Shown: positions 1-9,900 of the stretch, one piece after another | Position numbering within the stretch: position 1 is the first letter of the stretch | How the letters are laid out: the number at the start of each line of letters is the position of its first letter | Source of the DNA: Cytospora piceicola | Lineage: Eukaryota; Ascomycota; Sordariomycetes; Diaporthales; Cytosporaceae | Reading direction: 5' to 3' | Assembly: GCA_023375675.1 (NCBI GenBank) | Contig: JALQBC010000033.1 | Location: forward strand, 186,001-250,000 | Length of the DNA: 64,000 nucleotides | Made by a program: the position numbers and the translations under genes | The notes under the pieces: generated by a model | Told to the model about the DNA's origin: nothing | Seen by the model: the letters and a program-made list of their open reading frames with translations, nothing else | Databases searched by the model: none

Positions 1-3000
1 GGGGGAGAGTGGGTGAAGGGAACGAACCAAAGCTCTAGCAGGCAGAGGGAAAAGCTAAAGCAGAGGAGCAAAAAAGGTGGAAGCTAACGGTGGAAGCTTG
101 ATGCCGGTAGAGCCGGGGCGCCCGCCGGTGATCAGCTATCGATCTTCGCAACTGAGTGCGACCATAAGCGACCGCATGCCAACTGCCAGTGGGTCCCGCT
201 CCTGTTTATCAGGTTCCGCATGCCGTCATGAATCGTGCCGTTGCGGTCTTTTTTTCCCCCCTGCCTGTGTCCAGGTTTTCGTTTTCCGGCTAGGCCCTTA
301 CTAAGTAGGCCTGTTTCCCCAGTTGGAGTGCTCCCCTGTGAATCCTCCTCCTCCCTTGATGAGCATTTCCCTCACCCCTACTAGCACATCACGGCTTCCT
401 CTTGAGCCTCGGCAAAGCTGGCTGGCAGACTGGCAGGCTGGCTGGCTGGCCAATGTTCCATCGGCTATTACTATTGTGGTATCCTTGCAGGGCCTTGCAG
501 GTTGCAATATGAGCTGACAAGGACTGCCCCGTACCCCGTTTAAGTTCACAAGACGTGAGGCTCAAAAATCGCGCGGATGATCCTCCTCTTTCGACCAATC
601 GCGGATCACGGCACATGCAATCTGTACAATATCAACATGTACACCATACCCAAGCAAGCTCTCTCGTTAGGTAAGTCCACCTAGGTACTCTGGTACCCTG
701 TGTCTAGTCGGCTGCTCGGCTCTGCTTTGGAGCACTCGCCCCCAGAATTTACGCCGTCTCCAACGCTATCAACAGTAGTTCCATGCGTGCATAACTCCTC
801 CCCCCCCTTTCTTCGTGCATCACGGCTTCCTTCATCGAGGGTCTGATAAGTACCATGTCAGGCCAAGTGTAGGATGTCTGATACCACCCCCATTGTGCCA
901 GTCATGTCTCTGGCCCTACATATATGATGCCGTTCTGCCCAGTTCAGAGTCTGAACTACATTCCATTCCAGTGTTGCGCCTCATTCTGCCCTGCCCGCCT
1001 CGCTTCAAATTCGCTTCGCACGGTCACACGCGATTTCTTGTCTCGGCTAAAAAGCTTGTTTCCACCGCCGAAGTAGGTACGCTGGGAGGGTGGATATATT
1101 ATATACACGAGATATATGGGGGGGTGCTCCTAGCAGTCCATGCACATGCTTTACTGTGTCAGTTGTGCACGGAGAAACACGGAGAAGTACGGATTTCAGA
1201 GTCAGGACTTGAGATTCAACGCCGATGTTGCGCCGCCAGCAGCTAAATAGCGCCGGCCTACCTTCGCACTCTTCGCTGCTTCGGGTCTTGCCGTACTTTA
1301 AACCTTGGAGCTGTGTTTCTCCTAACCTTGTCTCGTGTTTTTCGTATTGGGTTTGCGTGGTTTTCTGTCTTCTTCTTCCTCTTCCTCTCCTTTTTTGAGT
1401 CCAGTCTCTTCAGGCTTTTCACCAGAACAATCCGCCACCTTCTCCAGATGTCGTCAAATTTCTATACCGTCTCTTCGAGACTGATCTGATTTTTCCCCTC
1501 TCGTCTCTCTCGTCGCCCCGTGCGCACTCGGGTCGGAAATTGGATTCTGTCATCGATTTGCTACCGACACTGATCGTCAAGCTTCACGTGAAGTGCTCAT
1601 CCTAGCATCCGGGGAAGATTGGCCGGGAGTGGAGAGACGAGTCAGTCTAGTCCCGGGAACCAAGAGATTAATCCACCTGCTCGTGCCTGGGCAGTCGTCA
1701 TGAGGACTGTGGGGTGGAGACCATAGACGTACCTAGGCACGTACACACGTTAGAGTCAGGTTGTCGGCAGAAATGATGCATGAGGGTTTTTGAAATACCT
1801 CATTCCCGTCTATACTAGATGACCACCCCCCCCCCTCAATACGGTGCCGGAGCAACGGCGAACTGCTCAACAAGGACCCTTGGCCGACATATCGCCCTAT
1901 CAACATCGCCGAGTTGCCTTTTTTCAAGGAGAGCTTGAAACAGTCAATCTTATTCTTTGGCCAGAACCATGGGATCGGTCCGGTGAACGCTGTACGGGGT
2001 GCATCACCCGTAGATATTGTATGTAAGCCTGTTACGCCGGGGAACCCGACAGCTCGGCCCCAACTTCGTGCAGGTTGGTATGACTGCGTTGTAGATGTGG
2101 TCATCTCTGGCCTGGTCCAGTCTGCAACGGCTCAGCGCAATACTCTGGACTCGAGCTGAACGGTTGATATCGTTCTGTCTTGAAAAGGGCCAGAGTGAGA
2201 CGTGACAAACGCTACCTGATACAACTGTGGGGACTGGCCGAAATATGTATTATGTGTGTTTACTCCGCCCTGTAACGAACCAGCAGGAACATGAGGTCCA
2301 CAGGGCTGAACTTGGGACATTGTCAGCATTCCGAGATGCTGTTGGTGTTTTATGGGTCCTATTTGGTGGTTTTAGCCGCCTCGACTGGAGCGAAACCAAC
2401 GGGTAGGAATCAACGGTACTCACGTGGACTTTATGCATACCTAGCTAGGTAGTCTTTCGTTTGATGTGCATAGTCTTTCGTTCGACGTCCATATAGGAGG
2501 CCAACGTGAAATCCAGCCGACCCGGGTCGCGCCCCGTGTCGAAGAGAACCAACATCGGTCCGTAAGCCCGCAAATGCTGACAGATGAAATCCTGCATATG
2601 TTCTTTCCAGTCTTACTTTCCAATTTTAGAACCAGGACAGGATATACGTGATACTGCAATGTTTGGCTGTGCAAATTCAAGGTTGAGTAGAGTCAATGAC
2701 CACAACCAACTGTCCCATGCGCGCCCAGGTGGCCTCCTGTCAGCAGTCCCATGGCCTTCATGTCCAGGACGAGGCTCACGATGGAAATAGACAGAAACGG
2801 CGGCACAGAACCAACTGGAGGACATCTGAAGGACATCTAGAGTAGCTTCAACGTGATGAGAAACAGCTATATAACCTCACTTGCTCGTGGACTGAACCAT
2901 TTGAGTTTGATTTGCATCAACAAAGCATTCCTTCTCTTCCAGTTCCCTTCACTTCTCTTCAAGAGCCCACTCTGGTAGTGGCACTCCTCTGTTTTTTGAC

Positions 3001-3091
3001 ATTCAATTTCCCTGCCTAAGCCACTCTTTTTGTACTATATTCATTATACACTCTCTACGAACTCTCTGAGCTGGACTCGGAACCCTCCAAA
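1..3091. other. Gene-poor region upstream of the secreted repeat protein
   Basis: No convincing coding region is visible. Open frames here are short, overlap on both strands and have no recognisable composition or motif. Positions 1300-1520 are pyrimidine-rich (runs of CTTCTTCC), which resembles a long fungal 5' leader, but no credible gene follows it. A small direct repeat (AGTCTTTCGTTYGA) occurs twice near 2450-2485. Positions 2880-3085 are CT-rich and probably hold the promoter and leader of the gene starting at 3092. Frequent in-frame stops suggest decayed or noncoding DNA. Confidence 0.5.
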
Positions 3092-5365
3092 ATGCACTCG
3101 GCTACTGTTTCCAGATCACTCCTCGCCGTCGCAGCCGTGCTGCAGATATCCAATGGTGCTCCACTCCCACTAGCAATCGAGGGTGATATCCAGGAGGTCC
3201 CTGAGGTAGATCTCTCTCGCTTCGAAGGCCCAGGCCTAGAAATCGCCTCTACCCCAACATCTCTACCTACCAGCTGGACTGGCAAGGCCATCGATCTCGC
3301 CGATTCTGTATCAGCACGGTCTTTGAAGGGCACCAAGATCGGGACCACCTCGAGTGGAAAGTCCAGGGGATCATCCAAGTCCTCCGGCAGCAAAACCAAG
3401 TCCTCCGGCGGCAAGACCAAGTCTTCAAGCGGTAAGACCAAATCCTCCGGCAGCAAGTCGTCCGGTGGCAAGATCAAGACCTCCGACGAAGATACCGACA
3501 CCTACGACGATGATACCGATACCTACGACGATAGCACCGACATCTACGACGACGACGCCCAAACCTCCGGTCTCTGGGCCGATGCTGAGCCAGTCGTGGC
3601 CAGCTGGGTGGGCAAGCACGTCGGGGATCAGATCGACAGCGCCATTGGCTCGATCTCGTACGACACCACTTCTTCGGCAGCTCCCGCAGCTACGGCCACA
3701 GCCGTGTCTTCCAACAAGGATCGCCGAAGGTTGGGATTCGGTCACAAGTCCGGTGGCAGCTCCAGTGGCAAGTCTAGTGGAAGCTCTAGTAGCAGCTCCG
3801 GTGGCAAGTCCAGTGGTAGCAGCTCTGGATCCTCTGGGATAGGCTCTGGGATCACGAGCTTCGCCGGCGACGTTTTCAAAAACGGTGTTACACAAGTTGC
3901 GGGTGATGCGTTTGCCAACACCGTTGAGGGTGCCTGGAACCCGACTACCTCAGACACAGCTTCTGCTAAGGAACGCCGAAGGGTGAAATTCGGTCACAAG
4001 TCCAGTGGCAAGTCTAGTGGCAGCTCTAGTGGCAGCTCCGGTGGCAAGTCCAGTGGAAGCTCCAGTAGCAGCTCCAGTGGTAGCAGTTCTGGATCCTCTG
4101 GGATAGGCTCTGGGGTCACGAGCCTCGCCGGCGACGCTTTCAAAAACGGTGTTACACAAGTTGCGGGTGATGCGTTTGCCAACACCGTTGAGGGTGCCTG
4201 GAACCCGACTACCTCAGACACAGCTTCTGCTAAGGAACGCCGAAGGGTGAAATCCGGTCATAAGTCCAGTGGCAAGTCCAGTGGCAAGTCTACTGGAAGC
4301 TCTAGTGGAAGCTCCAGTGGCAGCTCCAGTGGCAGCTCCAGTGGCAGCTCCAGTGGCAAGTCTAGTGGCAGCTCCAGTGGCAGCTCCAGCGGCAGCAGTT
4401 CTGGATCCTCTGGGATAGGCTCTGCGATAGGCTCTGGGATCTGGGACATCACCACCGGTTCTGTGGTGAACGGTCTCTCACAGATTGGCGGAGACTATCT
4501 CGCCAACACCGCTGAGGGTTCAGCGGCACCGGCGTCCACAGAGACTGCTGCTCCTCAGAAGCGAGACATCGAGTTTTCTCCAGGCGAGACGCCAGCCCAT
4601 TTCCGTATCGGCACTGTCGACCTCACACCAGATGACGACCTCGCTCCAGAAGACGGGTCCAGCACCCCTACATCCGTCCGCGCCGAGAAGCGAAAGTCGG
4701 GCTTTGGCTCATTCGCAAAGAATGCTGGGAATGTTTTCAAGCACGGCGCCTCGACCACCGCGGAGAACTGGTTATCAGACAAGGTCGAGAGCGAGTTTGG
4801 TCTGGACAGCCTCTCTGCGACTCCAACGGCAGCAGCCTCCCGAAAGCGTGAGGATATGGCTGGCAAATTGACCAAGGCAGCAGAAGAGGCAGCGGACAAG
4901 GTCTTTAACCATGAGACGAAGGACAAGACCAACTCCATCGAAGACGATGTCAAAACTGACTTCAAGGATATCAAGAACAAACTGAAGAATTTCCTCTCTA
5001 ACGATGATAGCGACTCCTCCTCCTCGCCCGACTCCAAGATGCTCAGGCGGTCTGTTGCTAGAGCCATGCTCGACATGGTTGAAGGAGACGTCGAAAAGCG
5101 CAACTCCATCCCGATCGGCGAGCCTGTGGAATCGCCTTCTTCTGATTTGGCGGAGCGTGCTCCTCGGGGACTTTTCACCGCCAAGAACTTCGAGAATGTA
5201 TTGGACAGTTTTGGAAACCTGCCGACCGACACTTTTGGCTCAACCGATGACGACGCAACTGATGACGGAAATAACGATGGAAACGATGGCGGAAATGGGG
5301 GCACAAAGACTGTTGCTGATATCGGGATGGATGTCGCGAAGCGCAGCCTCGAGACCGGGTCGTGA
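3092..5365 (+). CDS. Secreted Ser/Gly-rich repeat protein with many Kex2-like sites
   Basis: Single-exon 757-residue protein. Residues 1-22 form a clear signal peptide ending near SNGAP, so it enters the secretory pathway. Then come a Lys/Ser-rich stretch (about 90-128, KTKSSGG-type repeats) and an acidic Tyr stretch with TDTYDDD-like repeats (about 130-151). Three long modules follow from about 211: each opens with a tribasic RRR, runs through a Ser/Gly/Lys tract, and closes with a helical segment (the first two share GDAFANTVEGAWNPTT). Further dibasic or tribasic sites lie near 489, 531, 584, 651, 668 and 749, consistent with Kex2 cleavage in the Golgi into several peptides. The start has a good context (CCAAAATGC) and fits the signal peptide. 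It resembles the loose class of Kex2-processed repeat proteins by architecture only; no enzyme domain is seen. Adhesin or cell-wall roles are possible. Function unknown. Confidence 0.85.
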   Translation: MHSATVSRSLLAVAAVLQISNGAPLPLAIEGDIQEVPEVDLSRFEGPGLEIASTPTSLPTSWTGKAIDLADSVSARSLKGTKIGTTSSGKSRGSSKSSGSKTKSSGGKTKSSSGKTKSSGSKSSGGKIKTSDEDTDTYDDDTDTYDDSTDIYDDDAQTSGLWADAEPVVASWVGKHVGDQIDSAIGSISYDTTSSAAPAATATAVSSNKDRRRLGFGHKSGGSSSGKSSGSSSSSSGGKSSGSSSGSSGIGSGITSFAGDVFKNGVTQVAGDAFANTVEGAWNPTTSDTASAKERRRVKFGHKSSGKSSGSSSGSSGGKSSGSSSSSSSGSSSGSSGIGSGVTSLAGDAFKNGVTQVAGDAFANTVEGAWNPTTSDTASAKERRRVKSGHKSSGKSSGKSTGSSSGSSSGSSSGSSSGSSSGKSSGSSSGSSSGSSSGSSGIGSAIGSGIWDITTGSVVNGLSQIGGDYLANTAEGSAAPASTETAAPQKRDIEFSPGETPAHFRIGTVDLTPDDDLAPEDGSSTPTSVRAEKRKSGFGSFAKNAGNVFKHGASTTAENWLSDKVESEFGLDSLSATPTAAASRKREDMAGKLTKAAEEAADKVFNHETKDKTNSIEDDVKTDFKDIKNKLKNFLSNDDSDSSSSPDSKMLRRSVARAMLDMVEGDVEKRNSIPIGEPVESPSSDLAERAPRGLFTAKNFENVLDSFGNLPTDTFGSTDDDATDDGNNDGNDGGNGGTKTVADIGMDVAKRSLETGS
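3720..4430 (+). repeat. Three in-frame tandem modules inside the secreted repeat protein gene
   Basis: The unit is anchored by GGATCCTCTGGGATAGG-like sequence at 3828, 4091 and 4403, giving periods of about 263 and 312 bp. Units 1 and 2 are almost identical over roughly 170 bp downstream of each anchor (through the GTTACACAAGTTGCGGGTGA block), while unit 3 has diverged there. Within each unit a 6-12 bp Ser/Gly microrepeat (AGCTCCAGTGGC) varies in copy number. All lengths preserve the frame. Confidence 0.9.
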
Positions 5366-6910
5366 GTCTCTTGCCGCCGTCGACGCGACGGGCATCCACA
5401 GCTTCCCATACTACGCCAGTGGTTCAAGAAGCGAGATATTGTGTAAACCGCACTCGGTGGAAAGCGACATTAGCAACAGGGATCGATTCAATAGGGACGG
5501 CTTTTGGGGTAGGTGCTTCTTGGAGGGAATTAAGGGTCAGGGCTTGGTGTAATGGGACAAATATGGACTTCTGTGGTGGACTTTGGTTTCCTTTGCTGTG
5601 ATCGGCTGGGACGTATCAGCAGCAACTGTCATTCATTACCATATCAACTATATTGTCCATAGGTCTGATAGCAACTCCAATATGGCCATAAAGCCTTCGG
5701 TCCCATTCCGTTTCGACCTCTTGACCTTAATCACTTGCTGTGTGGAAATTCACCAAATCAGCTAGCGAAATACAGGTCAATTGGTATTATTGATACTTTC
5801 AAGAAATTGTGGTGACGTCCAACTCACAACACCTCAAGTTTAGAGCCCCAATGTAACTCACAACATTTTGCCTGTCAATAGGTATTTCGCGGGGCCTGGT
5901 GTATGTATCTCTACATATTCAATCACTTCTCGCCTCCTCGAGCCTAGGAACAACTTATCACTGACCATTCAATCACTATAAGACGACTTGAACGAAAGCA
6001 CTCTCCGTCGTACAGACGATGCTGAAGACAGACAACGACCATGGTGATTTCAAAAGTTACTCGATGCGCTGGGTTCTGTCACTGGTGCCTGCAAACGATC
6101 AACACCTCCAAGCCAAGAGTCAATTGAACCAACTATTCATACAAAGAGAGTAGAGGTACCTCAGATAGTCTATACACCACCCACACCTGTTCCCTCTTCA
6201 GAATTGCCAGAAATACCGCTTGCTTGGTACAAAGACCATAGCCAGAAAAATATCGTATAGTTTCGCAGGAAGAAGAAGGGGGTGACTAGGTGATTAGTAA
6301 GCAAGTCGTCAGAAGTCAGTTGACAAAAAGTCAGTAAAACGTAGCCGGCTAATCATTGGATTCAGAGGACTTGGTTGGACGTGCGACTTCGTCGTGGAAA
6401 CCATTCAAGAATGAGAGGAAGAATAGAGTGTGACAATGCGAGGCAAAGAGGTGCACTGTTTCAGTGACCCTTGGCAAAAGACATTACGAGTGAGACTACA
6501 GCCGAAGTGCTAATTCAAGGTGCGAGAAGGATAGCGTGAGCTGGGAGGGTAGGAAATAGGAAGAGTACGAGAGAGATAGCACAGGGTGAGGAGAGTAGGG
6601 GGTTAGGACTTAGGAAGGATGGAGGGGTGTTTAGTAGGGGGTTGGAGATAAGGGGGGTTAGGAGAGTTGGGGAGGGGGTGATTGGGAGATAGAGGATTCG
6701 TCTGCAAGTTCTACAAATCATGAAAGAATTTCTAAGCCAAAAGCTGTAACAACCTATCAATACATATGCCTTGATCATACAGCCCATACGGGGAATCACA
6801 AAGGTCCAATCCCAAGCCTACGTAGCCTGCACGGAATAAACCAAGTTGCACGTGAACTCTGACACTCGTCCCATCCTATTGTAAGTTGAGACTGGGTGTC
6901 TCCGAACCAT
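5366..6910. other. Intergenic region with G/purine-rich tract
   Basis: No gene is supported. It lies between the plus-strand secreted repeat gene and the 3' end of the giant minus-strand gene, so it should hold both transcript ends. Positions about 6535-6690 are strongly purine-rich on the plus strand with many G-runs (GGGGGTTAGG, AAGGGGGGTTAGG, GGGGAGGGGG). The short open frame on the opposite strand there is a by-product of that skew. Confidence 0.5.
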
Positions 6911-9900
6911 TTATTCCCCTGAAACCCTCATTGGAAGTACCTTCTCCAAAACCTCTTGAGATTCGAATTCGTCTTCCTCGAGCAAAGCACCATCCAGAAG
7001 CTTTCCTAGGTGAGTCTTCTCGATTGACTGGGAATCCCTGCGCGCTTTCGTGAGGAAGACCTTCAAAAACTTGACAGGACTCTTAGTTAACGTCGAACTC
7101 CCAGCAAAAGTAGACGTAGCGAGCATGTTCGTCTTGTCTGAGGTACTAGAGGACCAAGACAGAATGAACCCGTCCGGGGCAATCTCTATTCCTTCGGTGG
7201 CTTTCTGAGATGACAATCTGAGCAATTTGCAAAAGGCAGAATACTCTGAGTGCTCATTGAAGTAGAGTTGCCCAGCGAACAAATTCAATTGAAGTTTCAA
7301 TTGCATCGGGATCGGTGTCATTGCTTGCATGGAGGTTGAAGGCACCGTGTACATGTCAAGGCCATCCAGAGGCCGGATCGCCGGGTTGAATCGTGGGGCG
7401 TATACGTGAAGTGTAGTCTTCTTCTTGGACTCGATATCAGGCAGAAGTTCGTGGGCCTCATGAGGACTGACGATGACAATATGATGCCAGTTGTGGGGCT
7501 GACTGGTCAAAATCCACTGAATCGGGCGCTGGTCTGTTCCACAACATCAGTCAGTAAAGCTTCGAAGGGAATGTTTGGGGACTTTGGAAAGCATGCATAA
7601 TCCTATTTGCAAGAAGGACGTACATGCGTCTAGTACAGAACCAGATATGGCAGTCTTCTTGACTGTTTGCGCGAAATCCGCCGTTACCAAGATATCCTTC
7701 GGGAACATGCTGACATCGAGATGCTGGGCTGCGCTTGTTTCCCGTAACGATTCGAAGGTGGGCATGAAGGCGGGAGACCTGGGTGAAATGCATCCAGATG
7801 CTACAAATGCTCGCAAATCTGCATGGATGCTATGCTTCGCTGCTTCTGCCGGTGGCGGTCTCTCAAGCTGGCGTTCCTGTTCAGCCTCAGGTGAGAGCTC
7901 GCGTTCCTGCTCTTCCTGCAAGGTAGCCTCATTTAGATTGATGCTCCCAACTTCCTTGCAACGCGCTTGTATCTGATCCAGCCTCTTAGTTGTTGCATCG
8001 CTGCTGAATATTTCATCTTCAGAAGGAGGTTTCGGTCGATACCGTTGCTCAAGGGTCTGCGCTTCCTTTTCAAGGAACCCATTCGCTTGAGAAGCCGTCA
8101 TGGATATCTCTGTTTCAGTCCGAGCCTGGTCCCAGAGTAGCCTCTGGTGCTCGAAACGCTGGCCTTGGGCTGCCCAAAGAGGCATACTCTTGCGGGTGTC
8201 CTTGTGTGTTTCACTAATGGCCCATTCAAGCACATGCTGTACGTCAATGTGCATTTCAGTTGTGTTAGTACCGCCCTCCGGTGATGTACGCTCCTTGATT
8301 TTGGTCTGTATCTCCTCAGGAACGCAAAAGACCACAGATTGCCCTTGTCCGAGCTTTCGCATCCTCATGCAAGCTGCTATCGTGTCAGTGAATGTGGTTG
8401 TAAAAAAAGGACACAACGAGAGAAATAAGGAGCCTCAAAGTGCGGGGTCACTAACCCTGAGCCAGTCTATCTCTCGTGAGTGACGCTCCCAGAGTAACTG
8501 CAGCCCTGTAGTCCTGTGGCAATTTCAGATCTGTGCCTCTTGTATGTGCCTCGTCCAAGAAAACGAGGCAGGCATCTAGCTGTTCTCCGTATGGAGATGT
8601 GCGCAGTTTCTCAGTGAAACCATGGATGTCGACAACCATGAGCTCCTCGTTGTCGTCGAAGTATATGGCACCACGGATAGCAGGACTTTGAGCATGTGTC
8701 ATTTCCAACCATCTTGTTGCGACTTGTGAGTTTGTCATCTCAAGGATCTGAGCTCCGACGTCGAGAATAACCCTTATGGGAGGTTCTCGTTGTGCGACAA
8801 CAACACCCAAGAAGGATTCCGCTTCAGACGTCGTCTGCTGTTGGCCGGGGTTGTCGACATCGGCTCTTGAGATTGAGTCCAGAAGAATCACTCCATTTTC
8901 AGGACGCAGGAGGTTCTGCAGGACAAGAGCATTGGTTGCATTTTGTTCAGGAAGCGCGAGGTAATTCACGTCAAGTGGCAACAGCGTCCGGGAGTCGACA
9001 GTGCCGCTGAACCCAGTCGTGGGATGGGTTTTGGCGGCTCCGATGTCCCATCCAGAAGTAGATAGCTTCTGGGGGAACTCTTTCATATGCTTGGGAAACA
9101 CAAGGAACTGTAGGAAATAGTCGATTGTCCGTTTCGCGTATCTGACTATAGTCCGCAGGTTAGCACCACTCTCCATGTCACAACTCTGTCTACACAGGAC
9201 GGCAAGTAAGCGGCACGAGACCAGAGTTTTTTGAGGACTGAACCGAAGTTTTCGAAGGAAGTTATTACTCACATGATGGGAAAACCTCTTCTTTACACTG
9301 GACAGCATCCTTCATATTGACACCCGTCAGCTGTTCAAAAGCATGCGGAAGATTGTGTGAGTCTCGCGTCCACTCATGGTATTCGGCAGCCGCTTGGCCC
9401 GATCTCAAGAGATGTGCAAAAGACAAGAACAGTTCTTCGTCACTCAGACCCTCGTAGTAGTAACAGTTACAGGTGAGAGTGATAACAACATCGGGGTGAC
9501 TGAATTCAGATCTTTGTGTGGGCATGTCCTTGGCCCTATACGGAACGGCAAGTTGGGTTGCGGGTTTTCTCGTCCTGTCAAGGCCATAGTTAACGCGCCA
9601 TCGTTTGTGGCCGAACGAAAAGGCGAGTATGCCTCCAGCGAATAGACCTCGTAGCAAGAGTAGGTGGTGACGTGTCGTTTCTGTCCAGAACACCCCTTTC
9701 TCCACCTTCTCAATGTCAGCAAGACTCAAGCTTGGTTGGCTGATATACTTCAAGACATTCTCGCGAGAAGCATCGGGTTGCCGAGAGATGGGGAATCCAG
9801 GGAACCCATAGTTGCAAACATCTCGTGCAACTTGACCAAGCAACATCTCAGTCGCATCTTGCTTCAGAACGCGGATTCGCTTGGGGAAGCTGCCCGAGTG

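Noticed and set aside
3055..4455. Long minus-strand open frames opposite the secreted repeat gene, rich in Leu/Pro/Asp/Glu
   Set aside because: They are the complement of the Ser/Gly repeat and have no independent start context or domain; composition artefact.
3092..5365. RiPP (ustiloxin/dikaritin-type) precursor
   Set aside because: Modules are far too long and no DUF3328-type oxidase gene or other tailoring gene is present in the window.
9145..9273. Intron acceptor at 9186 instead of 9146 in the giant gene
   Set aside because: The 9186 acceptor joins a TAG stop at the junction; 9146 has a GCTAAC branch site and restores the conserved sequence.
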